From Shimia sp022448905 (lineage in GTDB: Bacteria > Pseudomonadota > Alphaproteobacteria > Rhodobacterales > Rhodobacteraceae): 64,000 bases of DNA. The stretch covers positions 620,001-684,000 of the forward strand of contig NZ_CP138953.1 in assembly GCF_047126315.1 (NCBI RefSeq). The letters run 5' to 3'. The notes under the pieces were generated by a model. The model made no database searches. It saw only the letters and a list, made by a program, of their open reading frames with translations, and was not told where the DNA came from. The translations under genes were made by a program, and so were the position numbers. Below are positions 6,822-14,939 of the stretch, in pieces (the stretch's first letter is position 1; the number at the start of each line of letters is the position of its first letter).

Positions 6822-8207
6822 ATGACGGATTTGTCAGGCGCATTGCTTAATACAAATCGTCGCAGCAACTGGATCCGCCTGCGCACGTTCATCATGCTGC
6901 GCTGGATTGCCATTTGCGGCCAGATTGTTGCGCTTCTGGTGGCGCAATTCGGCTTCGGATTAGAGCTGTACTATGGGCTCTGCTACATGGCGGTTGGCGT
7001 CTCGGTCACCGGCAACCTGATCGCGACCTTTGTCTTCCCCGAAAACAGGTTGCTCACCGAAAAAGAGAACATGGCGATGTTGCTCTTTGACGTATTGCAA
7101 CTCGGCTTCCTGCTGTTTTTGACCGGTGGGTTGCACAACCCGTTTTCCTTCCTGGTTGTTGCGCCTGTCTCCATCGCCGCTTCCTTAATGCCAATCCGCT
7201 CAGCCCTATTTCTGGGCGGTCTGACCATCGTATTAGTCACTGCCTTGCTGGAGTTTCATATCCCCTTACGTACGCAGAACTTTTTCATCCTGCGCGTGCC
7301 GGATGTCTTCCTCTTTGGCAACTGGGCCGCAATTGTCATCGCCTTGTTTTTCTCGTCGCTCTACTCCCGCAGGGTTGTGTCTGAAATGTCCTCCATGGGT
7401 GAGGCTCTGGCCGCCACTCAGATGGCCTTAGCCCGCGAACAAAAACTCACTGACCTCGGCGGCGTTGTGGCCGCAGCGGCTCATGAGTTGGGCACGCCTT
7501 TGGCAACGATCAAACTCACCAGTGCGGAATTGATGGAAGAGTTGGAGGATAACTCAGACCTCTACGAAGACGCTGCATTGATCCGTCAACAAGCCGACCG
7601 CTGCCGAGACATCCTGCGCTCCATGGGGCGCGCCGGGAAGGACGACTTGCACCTGCGAAAAGCGCCTCTGTCCACTGTGATCGAAGAAGCCGCCGAACCT
7701 CACATGGGGCGGGGAAAAGAGATCATCTTTGACCATTTTGACCTGCTGGACGGACCGGAAATCCTGCGCCGCCCAGAAATAATTCACGGCCTGCGCAACC
7801 TGATTCAAAACGCGGTCGATTTTGCCAAAACCTCTGTCTGGGTTGAAACCGAGTGTTCAACTGAGTCGGTCTCTGTCCGTATTCTGGATGACGGCCCTGG
7901 GTATCCACCACACCTTATTGGGCGAATTGGCGATCCTTTCGTCCGCTATCGTAAATCGGCGAGGGACATTAAGAAGCGTCCTGGGTATGAGGGTATGGGT
8001 CTTGGTCTATTTATTGCCAAGACACTGCTGGAACGGTCCGGCGCTGAGATAAGTTTTGCCAACGGAATCAGCACACTAGGAGACAGGTCCGCCGAAACCG
8101 GCCCGCGCGGCGCTGTTGTCGAAGTGATTTGGCCGCGGGCAAAAGTTGATGCCGCCATGAACGCCTCTGCAATTGGAAAAGGTGACAATCCATTACATCA
8201 GTCTTAA
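6822..8207 (+). CDS. regB: RegB/PrrB redox sensor histidine kinase (461 aa)
   Basis: Inner-membrane sensor kinase that autophosphorylates when the quinone pool and cytoplasm are reduced, then phosphorylates RegA. Six hydrophobic segments lie in residues 20-180 with the quinone-site motif GGLHNPF at 102-108. The H-box is AAAAHELGTP with His221. The redox-active Cys is conserved as Cys261 (ADRCRDILRS). ATPase boxes follow: N-box NLIQNAVDFA (Asn330), DDGPG at 356-360 and GMGLGLF at 391-397. ATG 6822 has GGAAAGG upstream; the open frame from 6759 lies in the divergent promoter region. Every residue known to matter for redox and quinone sensing is present. Confidence 0.97.
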   Translation: MTDLSGALLNTNRRSNWIRLRTFIMLRWIAICGQIVALLVAQFGFGLELYYGLCYMAVGVSVTGNLIATFVFPENRLLTEKENMAMLLFDVLQLGFLLFLTGGLHNPFSFLVVAPVSIAASLMPIRSALFLGGLTIVLVTALLEFHIPLRTQNFFILRVPDVFLFGNWAAIVIALFFSSLYSRRVVSEMSSMGEALAATQMALAREQKLTDLGGVVAAAAHELGTPLATIKLTSAELMEELEDNSDLYEDAALIRQQADRCRDILRSMGRAGKDDLHLRKAPLSTVIEEAAEPHMGRGKEIIFDHFDLLDGPEILRRPEIIHGLRNLIQNAVDFAKTSVWVETECSTESVSVRILDDGPGYPPHLIGRIGDPFVRYRKSARDIKKRPGYEGMGLGLFIAKTLLERSGAEISFANGISTLGDRSAETGPRGAVVEVIWPRAKVDAAMNASAIGKGDNPLHQS

Positions 8208-8298
8208 CCCCGCGAACGCATAGTCTTGAAAAAAGTGCAATTTTGAGTAAGCTATTTGGGTAATCTAATTACGTACTCCTCGTTGTTTCCAAATAACT

Positions 8299-9813
8299 AT
8301 GGGGATCACCATGTTTGTATTCAGTGCCCTATTTTTTGCGCTTTTGGTTCTTTCAAGCCTCGCAACCGCCGCAGTGGTCAGACAATCCCGCGGCTCGCTT
8401 TCGCAGACCATCTTTCCCTTGGACGAGCCATCGCCTCCGTCACAGCAGGTTGCTCGCTTCCTGTTTCGCGCGGGAACCTTGGTTGACGCCAATACAGCCG
8501 CCCTTCGCTTGTGCTCGGAAACACCAACTGAGCGCTTCGATTGGGAAGCCCTGCGCAAAAAACTCTCAGCCAGTTTTCCCGATTTCCCCTATGCGCAAGG
8601 CTCTGCCCAGGAGCGGGATGTGACCGTCCTCAAATCCAATGATCCCAATGACGCCTCAATTGTCACTTTGGATCAATGGAACGATGTCGCTCGCGTGACA
8701 TTGGAACAGGACAACGCCCCGGACATGGCTCGCCGCACTGCGATTTTGCAGGCGATGTTTCAGGCACCCAATCCCATTTGGAAGATCAACGCAAAAGGCG
8801 TGATTGTTTGGCGCAACACCGCCTACAAATCCCTTGGAGCGACACTTGGGTTTGCCCCAGACACCCAAGCACTTTTTGACACCTCAACCCTTTCGCCAGG
8901 CGATCCACCTTTGCGCTTCAAACTCTGCCGTCCGGACGGCTCCCTTGCCCACTGGTTCAACGTGACCGCCGTACATGCCGGCCCAGACATCATGTTCTAT
9001 GCCACCGAAGCGGATGCAGAAGTTTCTGCGCAGGACGCCCGTCGCAGCTTTGTGCAGACTTTTTCCCAAACCTTCGCGCAGCTTTCCACAGGACTCGCCA
9101 TCTTTGATCAAAACCAACGTCTGGTTTTGTTCAATCCGGCGCTCACCGAACTGACCGGTTTGTCCGTCGACTTCCTTACCAACCGCTGCGATCTCTTTTC
9201 CTTTTTTGATCAGCTGCGGGAACACCATGTGGCACCAGCCCCGAACGGCCAGACGGATTGGCGCGCACAGGTGTCCCGAATCGTAGAGGAAGCTCAAATC
9301 GGCAATTACAGCGAGACTTGGACGCTGCCGACCGGCGTGACTTACAAGGTGACGGGTCGCCCCCATCCGGATGGCGCGCTGGTTTTTTTGGTCGAAGACA
9401 TCACCGCAGAGATCACCGTCACCCGCCGCTTTCGCAGTGAGTTGGAACAGGTCCAAAGCGTTCTGGACACCGTTGAAAGCGCGCTGATCCTCTTTTCCCC
9501 AACCGGCCAACTGCGCATGTGCAACCAGGCCTATCGCGATCTGTGGAAAAGCGACCCGGAGCGGACCTTTGCCGAATACACCTTCCACGATGCGCTCCAG
9601 CATTGGCAGGCGGACTGCCAGCCGTCTCCTGTTTGGGGCAAATTAAAGAAGCGGATTCTCTCAACTTCTGATCGCAGCGCATGGTCCGCGTCCGTCTCCA
9701 AGACAACCGGCGAAGTCCTGACTGTGGAGGTCACACCTGTTGCAGGCGGGGTCACGCTGTTAACATTTAAGGAAATCAGTCCGGCTGGCGTGCCACTACC
9801 CTCGGCGCACTAA
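8299..9813 (+). CDS. Membrane-anchored multi-PAS protein in the divL position (504 aa)
   Basis: One N-terminal transmembrane segment (FVFSALFFALLVLSSLATAA) is followed by about 450 cytoplasmic residues with three PAS-like modules, near residues 145-230 (NPIWKINAKGVIVWRN), 250-370 (STGLAIFDQNQRLVLFNPAL) and 385-490 (ESALILFSPTGQLRMCNQAY). The protein ends there: there is no H-box, dimerisation domain or ATPase domain. It precedes tsaE-amgK-murU-addB-addA-trxA; in Caulobacter the gene before tsaE is divL, which combines PAS domains with a kinase-like module controlling the CckA-CtrA relay. I infer a truncated DivL counterpart. ATG 8311 is an alternative start. Confidence 0.75.
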   Translation: MGITMFVFSALFFALLVLSSLATAAVVRQSRGSLSQTIFPLDEPSPPSQQVARFLFRAGTLVDANTAALRLCSETPTERFDWEALRKKLSASFPDFPYAQGSAQERDVTVLKSNDPNDASIVTLDQWNDVARVTLEQDNAPDMARRTAILQAMFQAPNPIWKINAKGVIVWRNTAYKSLGATLGFAPDTQALFDTSTLSPGDPPLRFKLCRPDGSLAHWFNVTAVHAGPDIMFYATEADAEVSAQDARRSFVQTFSQTFAQLSTGLAIFDQNQRLVLFNPALTELTGLSVDFLTNRCDLFSFFDQLREHHVAPAPNGQTDWRAQVSRIVEEAQIGNYSETWTLPTGVTYKVTGRPHPDGALVFLVEDITAEITVTRRFRSELEQVQSVLDTVESALILFSPTGQLRMCNQAYRDLWKSDPERTFAEYTFHDALQHWQADCQPSPVWGKLKKRILSTSDRSAWSASVSKTTGEVLTVEVTPVAGGVTLLTFKEISPAGVPLPSAH

Positions 9814-9861
9814 CTCCCAAACCCGCTTGCAGGTCACGGGCCGCGTTTTTACTGTGGCGCC

Positions 9862-10335
9862 ATGACGGTTTTTTCTCGCACGCTCTCCCTAAATTCCCCT
9901 TCGGAAACCCAGGCTCTGGCGGTTCAGATGGCAGCCACCCTAGAACCAGGTGACGTTGTCTTGCTTGAGGGTCCGATTGGCGCCGGTAAAACCCATTTTG
10001 CCCGCTCTCTCATCCAGTCCTTGTTGCTGGCCATAGAAGACGTTCCGTCACCAACCTTCACCTTGGTGCAGGTCTATGACGGGCCAAGTTCCGAAATCTG
10101 GCATGCTGACCTTTATCGCCTCTCCGCACCGGACGAAGTGGTGGAACTGGGCCTGACCGATGCTTTTGAGGACGCCATTTGTTTGGTGGAATGGCCCGAC
10201 CGCCTGGCGGATCTTGCCCCGGAAAACGCTCTCACATTGCGGTTTGAAATTTCCCCGCAAGAGGAGCATCGCACCCTGACACTCACCTCCGCATCAAATC
10301 ACTGGGCGGAAAAACTTGCCGGCGTCCCCACATGA
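9862..10335 (+). CDS. tsaE: tRNA threonylcarbamoyladenosine biosynthesis ATPase TsaE (157 aa)
   Basis: Cytosolic P-loop ATPase required with TsaB, TsaC and TsaD to make t6A37 in ANN-decoding tRNAs. The Walker A loop GPIGAGKTH is at residues 37-45 (Lys43), followed by SPTFTLVQVY, the switch-I like element, WHADLYRL and the family motif LVEWPDRL. Length is typical. The last four bases overlap the start of amgK (ATGA), so the two are translationally coupled. It starts 48 bases after the PAS-protein gene. Confidence 0.96.
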   Translation: MTVFSRTLSLNSPSETQALAVQMAATLEPGDVVLLEGPIGAGKTHFARSLIQSLLLAIEDVPSPTFTLVQVYDGPSSEIWHADLYRLSAPDEVVELGLTDAFEDAICLVEWPDRLADLAPENALTLRFEISPQEEHRTLTLTSASNHWAEKLAGVPT

Positions 10336-11354
10336 CCACGCGCGACGTTGTGATTGCATCCTTCTTGGCAGACACCGCATGGGAAACTGCCCAACACTTC
10401 GACCTTGCCGGCGATGCCTCCGCCCGCCGGTACAAACGTCTGAAACTGCCCAACGAAAAGACCGCGGTGCTGATGGACGCGCCATTTGAAGGCGGTAACG
10501 GTACAGAACAGTTTGCCAACATGGCCGCATATTTGACCGCCAAAGGTCTGTCTGCGCCGAAGATTTACCTTCAAGACCACAGCCAAGGTTTGTTGTTGTT
10601 GGAAGACCTGGGCGATGACCTCTTTGCCCGTGTCATTCCCAATAACCCAGGCACAGAAGCCCCGCTTTACACAGCCGCCGCCGATGTGCTCACCGTCTTG
10701 CATCAACACACACCACCTTCTGGTTTGCCACAAATGGATGCAGCCACGCTGGCAGAGATGATTGAACCGGTGTTTTCCTGGTACGTCGCCGGTGCGGACC
10801 GTCCTTGGCAACAGGCTTGGGAGACATTTCACAACGCCATTGCCCCAATCCTAAAGGACCACCTCGGCGCGCCGGATGTGCTCGTTTTGCGAGACTATCA
10901 CGCCGAAAACCTTTTGTGGTTGCCCGACCGCGACGGCGTTGGCAAAGTTGGACTGCTGGACTTTCAAGACGCCCTGCTGGGCCACAAAGCCTATGATCTG
11001 GTCTCCCTCCTGCAAGACGCCCGTCGTGACGTTCCAGTTGACGTCGAGCGTCAGACCAAAGCGCATTTCGTGCATAACGCAGGCCTAGACCCACAATCGT
11101 TTGACGTGGCCTACGCCCTGCTCGGCGCACAGCGCAACCTGCGGATCGTCGGTGTCTTTGCGAGGCTTTGTATGCACTACGGAAAGCCGCACTATGTGGA
11201 CATGATCCCGCGTGTCTATGATCTGGCGATGCGCAATCTAAGACATCCCATCCTCAAAGAGCCCGCTGACATACTTAGGGAAACCTTGCCCGCCCCAACC
11301 GCAGACATTCTAGAGAAACTGAAATCAAAATGCGCCACCATCCCGACGTCGTAA
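10332..11354 (+). CDS. amgK: AmgK-like anomeric sugar kinase (340 aa)
   Basis: Aminoglycoside-phosphotransferase-fold kinase. In the characterised peptidoglycan-recycling pathway AmgK phosphorylates MurNAc/GlcNAc at C1 to feed MurU. The ATP-site region includes LAGDASARRYKRL and TAVLMDAP; catalytic elements are LRDYHAENLLWL (Brenner-type H-x-x-N with Asp) and LDFQDALLG (metal Asp). It overlaps tsaE by four bases upstream and murU by 25 bases downstream, so the kinase and nucleotidyltransferase are made together. With murU it would give a shortcut to UDP-MurNAc that bypasses MurA, the fosfomycin target. Family assignment is strong; substrate is by family and context. Confidence 0.9.
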   Translation: MTTRDVVIASFLADTAWETAQHFDLAGDASARRYKRLKLPNEKTAVLMDAPFEGGNGTEQFANMAAYLTAKGLSAPKIYLQDHSQGLLLLEDLGDDLFARVIPNNPGTEAPLYTAAADVLTVLHQHTPPSGLPQMDAATLAEMIEPVFSWYVAGADRPWQQAWETFHNAIAPILKDHLGAPDVLVLRDYHAENLLWLPDRDGVGKVGLLDFQDALLGHKAYDLVSLLQDARRDVPVDVERQTKAHFVHNAGLDPQSFDVAYALLGAQRNLRIVGVFARLCMHYGKPHYVDMIPRVYDLAMRNLRHPILKEPADILRETLPAPTADILEKLKSKCATIPTS

Positions 11355-12022
11355 TGCTCTTCGCCGCCGGATTTGGCACGCGCATGGGTGAGCTGACCCG
11401 AAACATGCCGAAGCCACTTTTGCGGGTGAGCGGCAAAACACTCCTGGATCGCACACTTGCGCTGACCGAGGCCGTCTCACCAGCCCGCACCGTTGTGAAT
11501 GCGCATTATCACCATCAACAGGTGGTGGATCATCTGAAGGAAACATCGGTCCAGGTTGTAGTCGAAGCCCCTGACATTTTGGAAACCGGCGGCGGCCTGC
11601 GCAATGCCTTGCCACTGCTTGGAAGCGGACCGGTTTTCACAAGCAACACCGACGCGGTTTGGCGCGGTCCCAACCCATTCCAAATGCTGCAGAAGGCCTG
11701 GAAACCAGAAAAAATGGACGCGCTTCTGCTGTGCCTTCCCAAAGAAAACGCCATTGGTCACAAAGGCAAAGGCGACTTTGTGCTGAGCGAGACCGGTCAA
11801 ATCTCACGCGGGCCCGGGGTTGTCTACTCCGGCATCCAGATCCTCAAAACGGACGGACTGCACAACATCTCAGAAACCGCGTTCTCGCTTAACCTGCTCT
11901 GGGACCAAATGCACAAACGCGACCGCCTTTATGGTCTGACATACCCCGGCAAATGGTGTGACGTCGGATCCCCCGAAGGCATCACGCTTGCCGAAGACAT
12001 GCTGGAGGCAAGTGATGTTTGA
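11330..12022 (+). CDS. murU: MurU-like MurNAc-1-phosphate uridylyltransferase (230 aa)
   Basis: Sugar-nucleotide pyrophosphorylase fold. The signature MLFAAGFGTRMGELTRNMPK binds the nucleotide (GxGTRM...PK) and is followed by GKTLLDRTL. FTSNTDAVW supplies the metal-binding Asp and YPGKWCDVGSPEGI matches the C-terminal family motif. It is predicted to make UDP-MurNAc from MurNAc-1-P delivered by AmgK. ATG 11330 lies inside the amgK 3' end; a later in-frame start would remove only a few residues. The stop overlaps the addB start by eight bases. Confidence 0.92.
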   Translation: MRHHPDVVMLFAAGFGTRMGELTRNMPKPLLRVSGKTLLDRTLALTEAVSPARTVVNAHYHHQQVVDHLKETSVQVVVEAPDILETGGGLRNALPLLGSGPVFTSNTDAVWRGPNPFQMLQKAWKPEKMDALLLCLPKENAIGHKGKGDFVLSETGQISRGPGVVYSGIQILKTDGLHNISETAFSLNLLWDQMHKRDRLYGLTYPGKWCDVGSPEGITLAEDMLEASDV

Positions 12023-14939
12023 GCCAAGCGACATGCCCCGGGTTTTCGCCCTGCCCCCCGGCGCAGATTTCCCGCGTTACCTTGTGGAAGGCATTCGGGC
12101 GCGCTTTGCAGGTCAGCGTCCCGATGCCATCGCCAAAGCCACCGTGATCGTGAACACTGCCCGCATGGCGCGCCGTGTGCACGCCCTCTTTGACGAGGGT
12201 CCAGCAACCCTCCTGCCCCGCATCCAACTGCTTGGCGAATTTGCCAACGCTGCTACGGCACATCTTCCGGCCGCCACACCCGCCATCCGTCAACGATTTG
12301 AGCTGATCCAACTTGTCACGCGACTTCTGGAACAACAGCCTGACCTTGCCGCGCGCGCGTCCGTCTATGACCTCGCCGACAGCCTCGCAGGGTTGTTTGA
12401 CGAGATGGCCGGTGAAGGCGTGCCTGTGGATGTCATAGAGGCTTTAGATGTCAGCGACCAATCCGGTCACTGGGCCCGTGCGCAATCCTTCTTTGGCATC
12501 GCGCGCCATTTCTTGGAAAACCTCGACAGCGCACCAGGTCAAGAAGCCCGCCAGCGCCGCGCGATTGAGGCGATTGTGCAATCTTGGGAAGACACGCCGC
12601 CTCAACATCCTATCATTCTGGCGGGCTCCACCGGCTCCCGCGGCACAATGCAATTGCTGATGCAGGCAGTCGCGGCGCTCCCGCAGGGCGCAGTGGTCCT
12701 GCCCGGCTACGACTTCGACATGCCACCTGAAACCTGGGATCACTTGTCCGACGGCATGCAAAGCGAAGATCATCCGCAATACCGCTTCCGCGCTTTGGTG
12801 AACGACCTGGGTATGTCCGCTCAGGACGTACAGCTCTGGCACAACTGCGCCGAGCCCTCGGCTGCGCGCAACAAGCTGGTGTCACTTGCCCTGCGCCCCG
12901 CGCCGGTCACAGACCAATGGCTCAGCCAAGGCCCAAATCTCGGTGACCTGACCGCTGCCACCAAGGACATCACGTTGGTCGAGGCCACCACCCAGCGCGA
13001 AGAGGCTCTCACCATCGCCGCCCGCTTGCGCAAGGCCGCCGACGAAGGACTGACCTGCGCATTGATCACGCCAGATCGGATGCTCACCCGCCAAGTAACA
13101 GCCGCCTTGGATCGCTGGGACATTGTGCCAGATGACAGCGCCGGACAACCCTTGCAGCTGTCCCCTCCCGGCCGCTTCCTGCGCCACACAGCGGCTCTGT
13201 TGCACCAGAAATTGACCTCCGAAGCCCTCCTGACGCTGCTCAAACACCCCTTGACGCACAGCGGCGAAAACCGCGGCGATCACCTCCGTTTCACCCGTGA
13301 CCTGGAGCTATGGATACGCCGCAATGGTATAGCCTATCCCGAATCCGAAAAACTGCAGGCTTGGGCCGCTGCGCGCAACGAAGAAATATCCGCATGGATG
13401 GCTTGGGTCACCGCATGTTTCTGTGCTGCCGAACGCACCCAAATGGACATGGCCGCGCTTCTAAACGACCACCTCGCCCTTTCTGAGAGGATCGCCCAAG
13501 GCGCCGTTGAGGGCAGCGGCGGTCTTTGGGATCAAGCTGCCGGTCGCTCGGCACACAGGCTCGTGTCCGAAGTGAAAGAACATGCACAGGTCGTTGGTCT
13601 CATTGCCCCGACGGACTATGCCGACTTGTTTGGCGCTTTGCTGTCCCGCGCAGAAGTGCGCGACCGCGATGCGGGCCATCCAAACATCCTGATCTGGGGA
13701 ACTTTGGAGGCACGCGTTCAAGGTGCGGACCTTGTGATCCTTGGTGGCCTCAACGAAGGCAGCTGGCCCGAAGCGCCAAGCCCCGATCCTTGGCTCAACC
13801 GCAAACTGCGCCATGATGCGGGCCTGTTGCTGCCGGAACGCCGCATTGGCCTCTCCGCCCATGATTTCCAACAAGCCATCGGCGCGCCGGAAGTCTGGAT
13901 CACCCGTTCTGTTCGCTCAGACGAAGCCGAAACCGTGCCGTCCCGGTGGGTCAATCGCCTCGTGAATTTGCTAAGCGGCTTGCCAGACCAAAATGGACCA
14001 GACGCACTCGAAAACATGAAAGCCCGTGGCGACACCTGGCTGTCTTTCGTTCGCACGATGGAAACCGTGCCCATGTTGCCCGCCGCGCCACGCCCTTCGC
14101 CGACACCACCGCCTGAGGCCCGTCCACGACAGCTTTCGGTCACCGAAATCAAACGCCTGATCCGTGATCCATATGCAATCTATGCCAAACACGTCCTGCG
14201 CCTGCGCCCACTTGATCCGCTGATGCGCACGCCCGACGCGCTGTTGCGCGGCATCATTGTGCATGAGATCCTGGAAACGCTGATCAAGACATCCGTAGTC
14301 GACCAAACACCCGTAACACGAGATCAAATTTTAGCCATATCAAAGACTGTTCTGACTCAAAACGTACCTTGGGCCACGGCGCGTGCCTTGTGGCAGGCCA
14401 GACTGGATCGGGTTGCAGATCACATCGTACATGGCGAAGAAAAACGTCGCGCGCGCGCCGAACCTCTGGCCTTCGAAATACAGGCCGAAGGCACCATTCC
14501 CGAGCTGGGCTTCCGGCTAACCGCCAAAGCGGACCGTGTCGATCGCACCGAAACCGGCGCGCTGATCTTGTATGACTATAAAACCGGTGCGCCACCCTCT
14601 AAGGACGAGCAAACCTACTTTGACAAGCAACTCCTGCTGGAGGCTGCCATGGCCGAACAGGGCGGGTTCAAGGACATTGATCCTTCCGACGTTGCTGACG
14701 CGATCTACATCGGCCTTGGCACCTCCCCCAAGGATCAGCCCGCACCCCTTCTGGAAACGCCACCCACCAAAGTCTGGGAAGAGTTCATCGCCCTGATCGA
14801 ACACTACCTCGCCGACGGCAAAGGCTTCACCTCCCGCCGCGCCATGCGCACCGAGCGCGACGAAAGCGACTATGACCAACTGGCGCGCTTTGGCGAATGG
14901 GATGCCACCGATGAACCCACCCCGGAGGCGCTGTCATGA
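12015..14939 (+). CDS. addB: AddB, helicase-nuclease subunit of the AddAB recombination complex (974 aa)
   Basis: Works with AddA to resect double-strand breaks for RecA loading. This is the alphaproteobacterial AddB form: the N-terminal helicase-like part is degenerate (STGSRGTMQLLMQAV in place of a good Walker A). The C-terminal RecB-type nuclease is intact, with SVTEIKRLIRDPYAIYAKHVL, the EILE region and ALILYDYKTGAPPSKDEQ carrying the catalytic D-x-K. I chose ATG 12015 because GGAGG at 12004-12008 precedes it; it overlaps the end of murU. The last four bases overlap addA (ATGA). Length is typical for the family. Confidence 0.93.
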   Translation: MFEPSDMPRVFALPPGADFPRYLVEGIRARFAGQRPDAIAKATVIVNTARMARRVHALFDEGPATLLPRIQLLGEFANAATAHLPAATPAIRQRFELIQLVTRLLEQQPDLAARASVYDLADSLAGLFDEMAGEGVPVDVIEALDVSDQSGHWARAQSFFGIARHFLENLDSAPGQEARQRRAIEAIVQSWEDTPPQHPIILAGSTGSRGTMQLLMQAVAALPQGAVVLPGYDFDMPPETWDHLSDGMQSEDHPQYRFRALVNDLGMSAQDVQLWHNCAEPSAARNKLVSLALRPAPVTDQWLSQGPNLGDLTAATKDITLVEATTQREEALTIAARLRKAADEGLTCALITPDRMLTRQVTAALDRWDIVPDDSAGQPLQLSPPGRFLRHTAALLHQKLTSEALLTLLKHPLTHSGENRGDHLRFTRDLELWIRRNGIAYPESEKLQAWAAARNEEISAWMAWVTACFCAAERTQMDMAALLNDHLALSERIAQGAVEGSGGLWDQAAGRSAHRLVSEVKEHAQVVGLIAPTDYADLFGALLSRAEVRDRDAGHPNILIWGTLEARVQGADLVILGGLNEGSWPEAPSPDPWLNRKLRHDAGLLLPERRIGLSAHDFQQAIGAPEVWITRSVRSDEAETVPSRWVNRLVNLLSGLPDQNGPDALENMKARGDTWLSFVRTMETVPMLPAAPRPSPTPPPEARPRQLSVTEIKRLIRDPYAIYAKHVLRLRPLDPLMRTPDALLRGIIVHEILETLIKTSVVDQTPVTRDQILAISKTVLTQNVPWATARALWQARLDRVADHIVHGEEKRRARAEPLAFEIQAEGTIPELGFRLTAKADRVDRTETGALILYDYKTGAPPSKDEQTYFDKQLLLEAAMAEQGGFKDIDPSDVADAIYIGLGTSPKDQPAPLLETPPTKVWEEFIALIEHYLADGKGFTSRRAMRTERDESDYDQLARFGEWDATDEPTPEALS

